Part shown: positions 34,161 through 41,954 of the stretch, piece by piece
Layout: the number at the start of each line of letters is the position of its first letter
Numbering within the stretch: the stretch's first letter is position 1
DNA from: CAWCAW01 sp963714125
Lineage (GTDB): Bacteria > Actinomycetota > Acidimicrobiia > Acidimicrobiales > UBA8190
Length of the DNA: 64,000 bases
Direction: 5' to 3'
NCBI GenBank assembly: GCA_963714125.1
Contig: OY970234.1
Coordinates: 2,542,001-2,606,000, forward strand
Translations under genes and position numbers: made by a program
The notes under the pieces: generated by a model
Database searches by the model: none
What the model saw: only the letters and a program-made list of their open reading frames with translations
What the model was told of the DNA's origin: nothing

Positions 34161-36383
34161 ATGGCGCGTCCCAAAAAGCGCGTGGGAAGGGGCACCGTGG
34201 AGGTACAGGTAGGGCCGCCGGTTATCACCATGCACCTGGACGACCACGTGATGGTGTGCGAGCCCAACGGACACATGTCCAGCGGCGAACAACAAGGGTT
34301 ATTTGCTCGCGACACCCGGCTCGTGTCGGGCTATCGCCTGAAGCTCGGGCGGGTGGCGCCGACGTTGCTCAACAGCTCCGAAGTCATGCCGTTCTCGGCC
34401 CGCTTCGAATTCACCAATCCCGTCCTCGACGTCGCCGCCGGAGAGATCCCCGCCGGAACCCTGCACCTTCGGCTGGACAGGACCATTCGCACCGGTCTCC
34501 ATGAGGACTACGACGTCACCAACCACGGCCCGAAGCGGGTCGAGGTCGAACTGCAGGTAAGCATCGAATCGGATTTCGCTGACCTGTTCGACGTCAAGGC
34601 CGGCCGCCGGGCCCGCCGGGGATCACTGCAGTCGGTGTGGAGCATGAAGCGCGAAGCGCTGACCACCGCGTATGAAAATGGGCTATTCCAGCGCGGCATC
34701 GAGATGCAGGCGTTGCGCGCCGGCTCCCCCACCGAGTTCGCCAATGGTGATCTCATCTGGCGCCTGTCCCTGGAACCGGGCGAGACCTGGCATACGTGCC
34801 TGGCCTGGACGTTGTTTCTCGACGGTCCGCCCCATTCGCACGCCAAGCCCGCGCAGGAATGTCCTCCGCTGTTGGGCATCGAGAGCAACGTGCACCGGGC
34901 CCGGGACCGGTGGGCGGCCACGACGACCACATACACCACCAGCGACGCGACCATCACCCGGATCGTCGACCAAGCCGTCGACGACCTCGACAGCTTGCGG
35001 CTGCACATCCACGACAAAGAGGCAGGTTCATGGGGCCACGGCGAGCAGGATCTGGACGGCTGGATTCCCGCCGCAGGCATCCCGTGGTTCGTGTCGCTGT
35101 TCGGTCGCGACGCGCTGGTGGTGTCGTTGCAGACGCTGAGCCTGTCTCCTCGCTTCGCCCTCGGTGCGCTGCGGGCTCTCGGACGGCTGCAGGCTGACAG
35201 CTACGACGACAGTCGCGACATGCAACCGGGCAAGATCGAACACGAGATCCGCCACGGGGAGCTGGCACTGCTCCATCTGATCCCCCACACGCCCTACTAC
35301 GGGACTCACGAGGCCACCACGTTGTACGTGTGGACGGCGGCCAAGGCGTGGCGTTGGCACGGAGATCGGGCCGAGCTCGATGCCGTGCGCCCTCATGTGG
35401 AACGCGCCCTGGCATGGATCGATCTGGATGGTGATGTCGACCAGGACGGGCTCCAGGAGTACAAGACCCGAGCCAAGACCGGGGGCTACTACAACCAGGG
35501 ATGGAAGGACTCCGGCGAGGCCATCGTGGACGCGACCGGCGAGCTGGCCTCGTTGCCCATTGCATTGTGCGAGCACCAGGGCTATGTGGTGGCGGCCAAG
35601 CGCGAATGGGCCCGAGTTCTCGAGGACGCCTATGGCGATACCGCTACGGCCACGCGACTGCGAGCCGAAGCCGACCGGCTGGTGGAGAAGATCGAGGAGC
35701 TGTTCTGGTGGGAGGAAGAGGGTACGTACTATCTGGGCCTCGACGGCTCGAAACGCCCCCTGCGTACGGTGGCGTCCAACCCCGCTCACCTGCTGTGGGC
35801 CGGGGTCGTTGACCCCGACCGGGCCCGCCGTACCGCCACCCGCCTCATGGAAGACGACATGTGGTCGGGGTGGGGAATCCGTACCTTGTCGAGGCAGCAC
35901 CCTTCCTTCAACCCGTTTTCTTACCAGCTGGGCGCGGTGTGGCCGCATGACAACGTCATCGCGGCGGCGGGCTTCCGCCGCTACGGGCTCGATGATCTCG
36001 CCACCAAGGTCATCCGGGGAATCTTCGATGCGGCCGACTGCTTCCGTTCCCGGCGCCTGCCCGAGCTCTTTGCCGGCGTGCAGCGCGATGACGGAGGCTT
36101 TCCCACCCAGTACCTCGGCGCCAACGTTCCCCAGGCGTGGGCCTCGGGTGCGGTGATTCACGCCATGGATGTATTGCTCGGCCTCGATGCTGATGGCCCC
36201 GGCCAGACACTCACCGTCAACCCGGTCCTGCCGCCTTGGCTCGAGGAAGTGCGTCTGGAGAACCTGGGCGTTGGCAAGAGCCGAGCCAACATTGTCGTCT
36301 CACGCAACGAGGACGGCTCGGCATCCCTGGACGTGCAACACCACGGAGGATTGCACGTCAGCCTGGCCACCGAGATCAGATGA
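34161..36383 (+). CDS. Glycogen-debranching/amylo-alpha-1,6-glucosidase-like protein ((alpha/alpha)6 glycosidase)
   Basis: About 740 residues. The N-terminal beta-rich domain (QQGLFARDTRLVSGYRLKLG, then PVLDVAAGEIPAGTLHLRLD, then DYDVTNHGPKRVEVELQV) matches the bacterial glycogen-debranching N-terminal domain. The C-terminal (alpha/alpha)6 barrel shows GIPWFVSLFGRDALVVSLQT, KIEHEIRHGELALLHLIPHT, TPYYGTHEATTLYVW, YYNQGWKDSGEAIVD and YQLGAVWPHDNVIAAAGFRR, with acidic catalytic candidates in GRD, KDSGE and PHDN. No signal peptide. It probably cleaves alpha-linked oligosaccharides; the real substrate of this subfamily is poorly defined. Start ATG 34161, with another in-frame ATG at 34146. The reading frame is open to 33387 upstream, but that is a shadow of the convergent genes. 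Confidence 0.85.
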   Translation: MARPKKRVGRGTVEVQVGPPVITMHLDDHVMVCEPNGHMSSGEQQGLFARDTRLVSGYRLKLGRVAPTLLNSSEVMPFSARFEFTNPVLDVAAGEIPAGTLHLRLDRTIRTGLHEDYDVTNHGPKRVEVELQVSIESDFADLFDVKAGRRARRGSLQSVWSMKREALTTAYENGLFQRGIEMQALRAGSPTEFANGDLIWRLSLEPGETWHTCLAWTLFLDGPPHSHAKPAQECPPLLGIESNVHRARDRWAATTTTYTTSDATITRIVDQAVDDLDSLRLHIHDKEAGSWGHGEQDLDGWIPAAGIPWFVSLFGRDALVVSLQTLSLSPRFALGALRALGRLQADSYDDSRDMQPGKIEHEIRHGELALLHLIPHTPYYGTHEATTLYVWTAAKAWRWHGDRAELDAVRPHVERALAWIDLDGDVDQDGLQEYKTRAKTGGYYNQGWKDSGEAIVDATGELASLPIALCEHQGYVVAAKREWARVLEDAYGDTATATRLRAEADRLVEKIEELFWWEEEGTYYLGLDGSKRPLRTVASNPAHLLWAGVVDPDRARRTATRLMEDDMWSGWGIRTLSRQHPSFNPFSYQLGAVWPHDNVIAAAGFRRYGLDDLATKVIRGIFDAADCFRSRRLPELFAGVQRDDGGFPTQYLGANVPQAWASGAVIHAMDVLLGLDADGPGQTLTVNPVLPPWLEEVRLENLGVGKSRANIVVSRNEDGSASLDVQHHGGLHVSLATEIR

Positions 36384-37845
36384 CAGAAGCGGCCTTGGCC
36401 GCGGCGGTGCCGGCCAGACGGCCGAAGATCGTGGAGTCGCCGATGGACAGGCCCGAGGCGTAGCCGAACGAGCAGATCCCCGCCGTGGCCCGGCCCGCCG
36501 CGTACAAGCCGGGAATGACGGCGCCCGACAGATCCAGTACCTCGCCGGCGACCGTCGTTTCGAGACCGCCGAGAGTAAAAGGTGCGTAGGGCACGGCCCC
36601 CGCCCCTGACCCTGCCCTGAGGTCGAACGCCCCCAGCGGAGCCGCCAGTGGTCGGACGTGAGCGGCGTCCTTGTGAAACACGGGATCGGCGCCGACCTCG
36701 GCGTGGCGGTTGTAAAGCGCCAGCGTGGTCTCGAGCGCGCCGGACGCCAGCCCCATCTCCGTCTCAAGCTCGGCCACCGTCTCGCACACCCACGAGGCAA
36801 CCAGTCCCATCCAGTTGGGCTCATAGCCGGCTTCGTCGATGACAAGGAAGCACGTGGCGTCGTGCTCGTACAACGCCGCCTGTCCGACTCGACCCATGTA
36901 GGTGTCCTCGTTGATGAACCGCTGGCCGTTGCCATCGACGATGATGCCCTCGATGAGATGGCGGGGCGGGATGACAGGAAGGGACACCTCGCCGGCGTGC
37001 ATGTTCTTCACCCGCGCCCCGATCGCCTGCGCCATTTCGATGCCGTGGCCGTCGTCGTTTTCGGTCCCTACCTTCCATGTGCCGCGCAACAAAGCAGGGG
37101 CGTGACGGCGCAGCATCTCGTCGTTCCAAATGAACCCGCCGGTGGTGACCACGACGCCGCGACGGGCTTTGATAGCCACGTGCTCCCCATAGCGGGTGGC
37201 CATCACCCCGACAACGCGGCCGTCATCGACTACGAGGCGCTCGACGCGTGTGTCGTAGGACACCTCGGCCCCCATGGCGACGGCCGCCTCGGCCAGGGTC
37301 TTCATGAGCAACCACCCCGTCGACCGCTTGGTCTTGGCCAGATGGCCGCGTGGTGCCGGGGTGGCGATCTCGTTGAAGGGCCAGGCGTTCTCGCCGCCCG
37401 ACCACACCAGACCTTCCGTGCCTTTGGGGGCCATCTGGGTTCCATCATCGAGACGTGCATCGAATTCGACACCTTGGGCGACCAGCCAATCGAAATGTCC
37501 CAGGCTGGCCTCGGCGTAGGCGACCACCTTGGCTTCGTCAGGCTCAGGTCCACAGGCGGCCAGGAGGTACCGCGTCATGTTCTCGACGGAATCCTCAAAA
37601 CCACAGGCGAGTTGTACCGGCGTTCCCCCACCGAGGTAGATGATGCCCTCAGCCAGAGCCGCCGCACCTCCCGCTCCCGAGGCCCGCTCGGTGACCAGAA
37701 CCTCGGCACCCGCGTGTCGAGCCGCATGGGCGACACATGTCCCCGCGGCGCCGAACCCGGCCACCACAACGTCGGTTTCGATGTCGAAGGGGCCGACCTC
37801 GGCCAGCTCAACGGGCCGCACGTGATCCCCGAAAGAAGTCGCCAT
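36376..37845 (-). CDS. FAD-binding dehydrogenase (fumarate reductase / ketosteroid-dehydrogenase flavoprotein family)
   Basis: 489 residues. The Rossmann FAD motif is at the N-terminus: DIETDVVVAGFGAAGTCVAH followed by the ribose-binding Glu in EVLVTERASGAGG. Family segments include KAISLGHFDWL-type EASLGHFDWLVAQGVEF, GVVVTTGGFIWNDEML, GIEMAQAIGARVKNMHAGE and the C-terminal FAD-closing AGRATAGICSFGYASGLSIGD (two adjacent segments). Members are fumarate reductase-like or 3-ketosteroid delta1-dehydrogenase-like oxidoreductases, usually steroid- or short-acid-active. No signal peptide. Its 3' end overlaps the convergent debranching-like gene by 8 nt. Confidence 0.88.
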   Translation of the reverse strand: MATSFGDHVRPVELAEVGPFDIETDVVVAGFGAAGTCVAHAARHAGAEVLVTERASGAGGAAALAEGIIYLGGGTPVQLACGFEDSVENMTRYLLAACGPEPDEAKVVAYAEASLGHFDWLVAQGVEFDARLDDGTQMAPKGTEGLVWSGGENAWPFNEIATPAPRGHLAKTKRSTGWLLMKTLAEAAVAMGAEVSYDTRVERLVVDDGRVVGVMATRYGEHVAIKARRGVVVTTGGFIWNDEMLRRHAPALLRGTWKVGTENDDGHGIEMAQAIGARVKNMHAGEVSLPVIPPRHLIEGIIVDGNGQRFINEDTYMGRVGQAALYEHDATCFLVIDEAGYEPNWMGLVASWVCETVAELETEMGLASGALETTLALYNRHAEVGADPVFHKDAAHVRPLAAPLGAFDLRAGSGAGAVPYAPFTLGGLETTVAGEVLDLSGAVIPGLYAAGRATAGICSFGYASGLSIGDSTIFGRLAGTAAAKAASVI

Positions 37846-37875
37846 GGGCCCGAGTCTAGATATGAGCCGTGGCGC

Positions 37876-38937
37876 CTACGTCGTGGCCGGCGGTGCTTTA
37901 GGGAGCTCGTAATGACTGAAGAACCGCCACATCGCTTCGTTGGCGTCCACCAACACAATGCCGCGCCCGACACCGGCCAGGCTCCAGGTGTTCATGGGTC
38001 CCGTGTTGAACGTCGCACCCGGCCACACGTGGCCGGATCCGGTGAAACGCCACAGTGCTACTTCGGCCCCGGATCGACAGTGGGTGTAAGTGATGAGCGT
38101 GGCCGTCTCGCCGGCCGAGACGGACCCCGTCCCCACAATGGTCTTGCCGACATTGGGCGTGGGAGCACAACCATCGGCCTTCACCCACTGGTCGATCCCC
38201 TCCATCACCGACAAGACGAGCTTGGGGTTCGGATTTGGATTGCCATTGAACAGTGCAATGGGGTCATTCACGCTGTGGAACTCCAGCGTGGGCACGGCGC
38301 GGCTGGGGTGGATCGTGGGGAGCTCCACCTGCCCTGACACCGACGAGATGGCGGCAAAGTGATTGGACGCCTCGGCGGCCAAGGCGTAGGCCATCATCCC
38401 GCCATTGGATATGCCGGTGGCGTACACGCGGCGCAGGTTCACCGGTGTGCGCTTGGCGATATCGGAGATGACCTTGAGCAAGAAACCCACGTCGTCCACG
38501 TTGTTGGTCACCGGCAGACCGCAGCATTCACCGGCGTTCCATCCGTATTGTGCCTGCTTGGCTACAGGGTCAGGGGTGAGCACGGTCGAGATGCGTGTGC
38601 CGTTGGGATACGCGACGAGGTAGCCGTTCTGATCGGCGGAATTGTCCATCCCGGTCTGAATCTGCTCGATGGACCCGTTCTGCGTGGCGCCGGCGAGGTT
38701 GAGCACGAGGGGCAAGGCCCGGCCGCTCGCGGCCGCCGGCGGAACATGCAGAACGTAACTGCGATCTAAGTGATCAAAGGTCAGGTGGAATTCATACGAA
38801 TAGGGCGTCGGGGCGAGCTCAGCATGAGGTGGAGACGAGGAGGATGTGGCCAGGAACACCACCAGGGCGACTACGACGGCCGTGGCGCCAATGAGTACCG
38901 AGATGAGGAGCAGGCGACGCTGCGTCCGTTGGGCCAT
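37876..38937 (-). CDS. Secreted/anchored esterase of the PHB depolymerase-LpqC family
   Basis: 353 residues. One N-terminal helix (LLLISVLIGATAVVVALVVFL) anchors or exports it. The alpha/beta-hydrolase core has LPLVLNLAGATQNGSIEQIQ (oxyanion), DQNGYLVAYPNGTRI, the nucleophile GISNGGMMAYALAAEA (G-x-S-x-G), acid in FHSVNDPIALF and His in GSGHVWPGA. This arrangement matches polyhydroxybutyrate depolymerase/feruloyl-esterase-like LpqC proteins. A cysteine pair (GECCGLP) is typical. It lies 30 nt upstream of the FAD gene's start... on the same strand with transcription running toward it, so co-transcription is possible. Confidence 0.85.
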   Translation of the reverse strand: MAQRTQRRLLLISVLIGATAVVVALVVFLATSSSSPPHAELAPTPYSYEFHLTFDHLDRSYVLHVPPAAASGRALPLVLNLAGATQNGSIEQIQTGMDNSADQNGYLVAYPNGTRISTVLTPDPVAKQAQYGWNAGECCGLPVTNNVDDVGFLLKVISDIAKRTPVNLRRVYATGISNGGMMAYALAAEASNHFAAISSVSGQVELPTIHPSRAVPTLEFHSVNDPIALFNGNPNPNPKLVLSVMEGIDQWVKADGCAPTPNVGKTIVGTGSVSAGETATLITYTHCRSGAEVALWRFTGSGHVWPGATFNTGPMNTWSLAGVGRGIVLVDANEAMWRFFSHYELPKAPPATT

Positions 38938-39012
38938 GGCGTGCTCGCTCCTCCTCGTCGAGGCGACGGCCGATTATCTCAGGTTGACCCGATCCAACGT
39001 GGATTTCGCATG

Positions 39013-39849
39013 TCAGCGCCCAACCAACCAACCTCTCAACCGTCGGAATCGTGTGGCGGCGGCCAGAAGTATCGCTGCCCCCAGCAGGACCAGGACCGCA
39101 CCGATCCTGGCCATCCACAAGAAGCCGTAACCTGGTCCGGTCAGGGCCAAAGAGGCGGGCGGCGCTGACGACACTTCGGTCTGGCTTGGGGGCTGGGCAT
39201 CGCCTGGCGACGTCGACGCCATCGGCACGGTCGTGGTGGTTGTGGCGGTGGTGGTCGGAATCGTCGTTGTTGTGGTGGGGAGCGTGGTAGTTGTCGTGGG
39301 GACCGTCGATGTGGGCGGTGGAGTGGCGGCGCAAATGGCCGCGTAGTCCGGTGCGGTTGACGGGGGAGGATCGCTTGGATTCCCGGCACCCGGATTCTCG
39401 AATTTCCACCCTTCGACATCGCAATCCTGGCCTTGGGCGTTGCAGCTGTGGACAGTGCCGCTGGCTCCCGTGGTGGCGTACTTCCAGGAGCCTGAATCGC
39501 CCAGCCAATAGGCCCAGTAGATGAAACCGCTTCCGTCGGCCTGACCACAGCCACTGGTGGGGACGCCGTAGATGGAGCAAAGCAGCCCGCTGTCACTGTA
39601 CGTCGGAGCAGCCTCGTTCTCTTGTTGGGTAAAGGCATCCAGGGCCTGGTACTCCGTGTCCGTATTCGGCACGGTGACGCACGCCACTTTGACACCGATC
39701 GAACTGCCAAAGTCGACGACGAAGGCCACACTCACATCTTCGACGGCTTGTGCCGCCGCTCTGAATGGCAACAGCGCACCCGGTCCAGCCACCATCAAGG
39801 CAATCGAGGCGGCCACAACCAAGGCGACGAGGATGGCAATCCTTCTCAT
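39013..39849 (-). CDS. Secreted DUF4430-like (transcobalamin beta-domain-like) protein with LALTG anchor, copy 1
   Basis: 278 residues. A signal peptide (IAILVALVVAASIALMVAG) precedes a domain of about 120 residues: SVAFVVDFGSSIGVKVACV, AYTYSDSG-like APTYSDSGLLCSIYGVPTSG, FIYWAYWLGDSGSWKYATTG and DCDVEGWKFENPG. The order (strand, long helix, S-x-x-G-x-x-C-x-I-x-G, Y-W-x-Y-W, V-E-G-W) resembles the DUF4430 domain, the fold of the C-terminal domain of transcobalamin and intrinsic factor. A Thr/Pro stalk, LALTG (LAXTG-type), a membrane helix and TRFRRLRGWLVGR follow. It lies 117 nt downstream of the alpha-barrel gene in the unit headed by a cobalamin riboswitch. I infer a cell-surface cobalamin-binding partner. 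Strong aaggag site before ATG 39849. Confidence 0.75.
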   Translation of the reverse strand: MRRIAILVALVVAASIALMVAGPGALLPFRAAAQAVEDVSVAFVVDFGSSIGVKVACVTVPNTDTEYQALDAFTQQENEAAPTYSDSGLLCSIYGVPTSGCGQADGSGFIYWAYWLGDSGSWKYATTGASGTVHSCNAQGQDCDVEGWKFENPGAGNPSDPPPSTAPDYAAICAATPPPTSTVPTTTTTLPTTTTTIPTTTATTTTTVPMASTSPGDAQPPSQTEVSSAPPASLALTGPGYGFLWMARIGAVLVLLGAAILLAAATRFRRLRGWLVGR

Positions 39850-39966
39850 GGTGCTCCTTCACGGCACGAAACGAACAGGGACGAAGACGTCAACCATGGC
39901 GACCCTGCCGACCACGCCCGACGATCGAGGGTGGCCGGCAGAGCACCAGGCGCGTGAACGGCCAAA

Positions 39967-41328
39967 TCAGCTCGTGATCGACAGCACCTTCCAGGCAACG
40001 TTGTGCGTATGCGGCACCGACGTCGTCTTGGCGTCACTCACTTCTACTGCGAAGCTCGCCGTGCCAGACGCACGGGCCTGGCCCGAGATGGTGCCCGTGG
40101 ACTTGCTGAGCCTGAGCCCAGCCGGAAGCGCTCCTGTGGCGCCGATGATTGTCCACTTGTACGGAGGACTACCCCCGGTGGCGCTCAGCGTGGCGCGATA
40201 AGGCGCTCCCACGGTGGCGGCGGGCAACGAAGTCGTTGTCACCTTCACGTCGAACGGAAACAAGACCGCGGACAGCGCCGGTACGGCCTGGTAGGTGGCG
40301 AGCATGTTGGGGCCACTGATCCCCGGGTAGGTAAATGCGCCATTGCCGGACCCTCCGGAGAGTTGAAAGGACTCCAACGTCGCTACTGGATTGGCCGTCC
40401 CATGATCGAACAATCCGATCGTGGGCGTTTTGCCCAAAGCGAGGATGGCTTGAATGACAAGTGCCGTTGAATCGGGGTCTGTGAAACCTGGTGAGTCAGC
40501 CGCGTTCGGCTCGTAGCCCCACCCGCCGTCGCCGTCTTGGGCGTGCGTAATGAATCTCAGCGCTTTGGCGGCGTCTCGGCCTCCGAGATCACCTTCGGCC
40601 GACAACCCTTCGATAGCCAGCGCGGTCGAGTTGGTGTCCGGGCCCTCGTAGTCGGCCGGAGAGCCATTGCACGGATTGTCCACGTTCTCGTAGCTGGTCC
40701 ACCCGCCGTCGGGGCATTGCTGTTGGTGCAACCACACATCGGCGGCTTCGATGTCGGAGCCACTGGTGACCCCTACTCCGGCCAACGCGGCGAGGGCAAG
40801 GCCTTGGTCGTACACACCGGCGGCGTAGTTGTCGACCTGGTCTTCGGTTCCGAAGAGCCCTGCATCGGTACCGGACGTCTGCTCGGTGCCAAGCAGGCGA
40901 GAGACAAGATCCGTCCCGCCGAAAGACGCCGGATTGGCTCCCAGCGCGTGAGCGTCAAGGATGAGAAGGGCTAACTGCCCCGGACCATCGGCGCCATCTT
41001 GGGGGACGTAGTTGTCGACCTGACCCTGCATGTACGCCAGCGCCGCCGGCGCACCGGCCGGATCCACGCCGGCGCTGGCCAGAGCCAAAATAGCGTTGGC
41101 GGTTGATCCCAAATCGGCTTGGCCCGGCGTCGTGGACGACGGAATGTAACCGTCGGGCCTGAGCTGATCGGCCAACCAGGTAGCTCCTTGTTGCGCTGAG
41201 GAAACCTGGGGAAGTGATGGTTGGGGTGACGCCGCTGAAGCTACGTCACCTGTTGTCGGTACCGCGACAACGGCGAACGTCAGCAAGAGCCCGAAGGCTG
41301 CTGACGCGAAAGGGGTTTTGATGGACAC
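39967..41328 (-). CDS. Secreted alpha/alpha-barrel (prenyltransferase-like repeat, transcobalamin alpha-domain-like) protein, copy 1
   Basis: About 453 residues. Signal peptide ASAAFGLLLTFAVVAVPTTG, then an alpha/alpha toroid of repeated helical pairs: GATWLADQLRPDGYIPSSTT, DLGSTANAILALASAGVD, GPGQLALLILDAHALGANP, LALAALAGVGVTSGSDIEAA, CPDGGWTSYENV, GPDTNSTALAIEGLSAEG and TDPDSTALVIQAILALG. The G-x-x-x-S-T-A pattern is that of terpenoid-cyclase-like repeats, but the catalytic DxDD motif is not seen (DPDS instead), so a binding role is likelier. A putative Ig domain closes the protein (VGAPYRATLSATGGSPPYKW). The GTG at 41328 has gagg 8 nt upstream; the frame is open to 41352. It is directly under a cobalamin riboswitch and has 60% or so visible similarity to 41955-43829 over the barrel (estimate by eye). 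Confidence 0.8.
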   Translation of the reverse strand: MSIKTPFASAAFGLLLTFAVVAVPTTGDVASAASPQPSLPQVSSAQQGATWLADQLRPDGYIPSSTTPGQADLGSTANAILALASAGVDPAGAPAALAYMQGQVDNYVPQDGADGPGQLALLILDAHALGANPASFGGTDLVSRLLGTEQTSGTDAGLFGTEDQVDNYAAGVYDQGLALAALAGVGVTSGSDIEAADVWLHQQQCPDGGWTSYENVDNPCNGSPADYEGPDTNSTALAIEGLSAEGDLGGRDAAKALRFITHAQDGDGGWGYEPNAADSPGFTDPDSTALVIQAILALGKTPTIGLFDHGTANPVATLESFQLSGGSGNGAFTYPGISGPNMLATYQAVPALSAVLFPFDVKVTTTSLPAATVGAPYRATLSATGGSPPYKWTIIGATGALPAGLRLSKSTGTISGQARASGTASFAVEVSDAKTTSVPHTHNVAWKVLSITS

Positions 41329-41340
41329 GGAACATTCCTC

Positions 41341-41365
41341 GCTTCCGGGCAAACGACCCGGAAGC
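41341..41365 (-). promoter_or_regulatory. Stem-loop abutting the Shine-Dalgarno of alpha-barrel copy 1
   Basis: GCTTCCGGG (41341-41349) and CCCGGAAGC (41357-41365) form a perfect 9-bp stem with a 7-nt loop. On the minus strand transcript it ends right at gaggaa, the ribosome site for GTG 41328. It lies between the riboswitch aptamer and the start codon, so it is a good candidate expression platform acting on translation. A matching hairpin occurs at 41926-41942 in the divergent leader. Confidence 0.65.
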
Positions 41366-41444
41366 CTCCCAGTCCACGCGGACTCCGAGACCTACCGAGT
41401 CCCTTGCCGCATTTCTCGACGGATATGGACTCAATGAGCGGAGC

Positions 41445-41570
41445 GGCGGTATCCCGACTTGTGACGAGCGTGCGCTCGATCACCCACGGTTGCGGACCAG
41501 TGCCGGACTTTGACCGGCTTCCCCGACGAACCACTTACTGCTGGCACGGAAGGTAGCAGCATTGACGTGA
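41445..41570 (-). promoter_or_regulatory. Cobalamin riboswitch (minus strand)
   Basis: Reading the minus strand, the class core is present: GGGGAAGCCGGTC, AAAGTCCGGC, CTGGTCCGCAACCGT (41486-41518 for the inner core) and, after a variable stem (GAGCG...CGCTC), the B12 box AAGTCGGGATACCGCC (41445-41460). These match the adenosylcobalamin riboswitch consensus as I know it (GGGAA, GCTG-x-CCGCAACxGT, AGTCxGGAxACC). The inner 33-nt core is identical at 32 positions to the divergent copy at 41774-41806. It controls the alpha-barrel and DUF4430-like genes leftward. Outer boundaries are approximate. Confidence 0.88.
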
Positions 41571-41714
41571 AGCCGCGCCGTCGTTTTTGACAACAAAGAT
41601 CACGCGCTACCAAAACAGGCCGATGTACCCGTCATGTGACAACGTCATTGGCGACGATAGGCAACACACCGACGTCAGCACCCACAAGCACGCCCCGGGC
41701 ACCAAGGGCGGGCT

Positions 41715-41850
41715 CAAAAGCGTCGTGCTACCCTGGGCCCTGCAACACCAAGCAAAACCGCCGCAAAGGGGAAGCCGGTCAAAGTCCGGCGCTGGTCCGC
41801 AACCGTAGGCGACTCGCCCCATGGACGAGCCGTGAGCCGGGATTCCGGAG
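41715..41850 (+). promoter_or_regulatory. Cobalamin riboswitch (plus strand)
   Basis: The plus strand carries AAAGGGGAAGCCGGTC, AAAGTCCGGC, GCTGGTCCGCAACCGT (core 41774-41806), a variable stem (GGCGACTCG...CGAGCC) and a B12-box-like AGCCGGGATTCCGG (41835-41848). It is a cobalamin riboswitch heading the operon alpha-barrel, DUF4430-like protein, EcfT, EcfA-EcfA, EcfS. With cobalamin bound, expression should fall, as in known B12 uptake genes. The 104-nt leader after it contains a hairpin overlapping the ribosome site (41926-41942). The stretch 41571-41714 between the two riboswitches must hold the divergent promoters; TTGACA at 41587-41592 (plus) is a possible -35, but no convincing -10 follows. 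Confidence 0.9.
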
Positions 41851-41925
41851 TGGTGGGTGAGCTCCCACTGTCGAGACACATGGACCGGGGCTCGGTGGTT
41901 CGTCATCCAGCATGGGTGATGTGCT

Positions 41926-41942
41926 CCCGGGTCTGGCCCGGG
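41926..41942 (+). promoter_or_regulatory. Stem-loop overlapping the Shine-Dalgarno of alpha-barrel copy 2
   Basis: CCCGGG (41926-41931), loop TCTGG, CCCGGG (41937-41942). The 3' arm overlaps gggaag (41940-41945), the likely ribosome site for ATG 41955, so formation would hide it. The sequence GCCCGG(G)AAGCGAG is shared with the divergent leader, arguing that both riboswitches use the same translational switch. Confidence 0.6.
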
Positions 41943-41954
41943 AAGCGAGTAACG

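Noticed and set aside
36658..38337. 559-residue open frame on the plus strand
   Set aside because: Runs antiparallel through the FAD dehydrogenase and esterase genes, both of which show clear motifs; no motif in this frame.
41587..41610. TTGACA at 41587-41592 as the promoter of the plus-strand B12 operon
   Set aside because: No acceptable -10 element at 16-19 nt downstream, so not called as a promoter.
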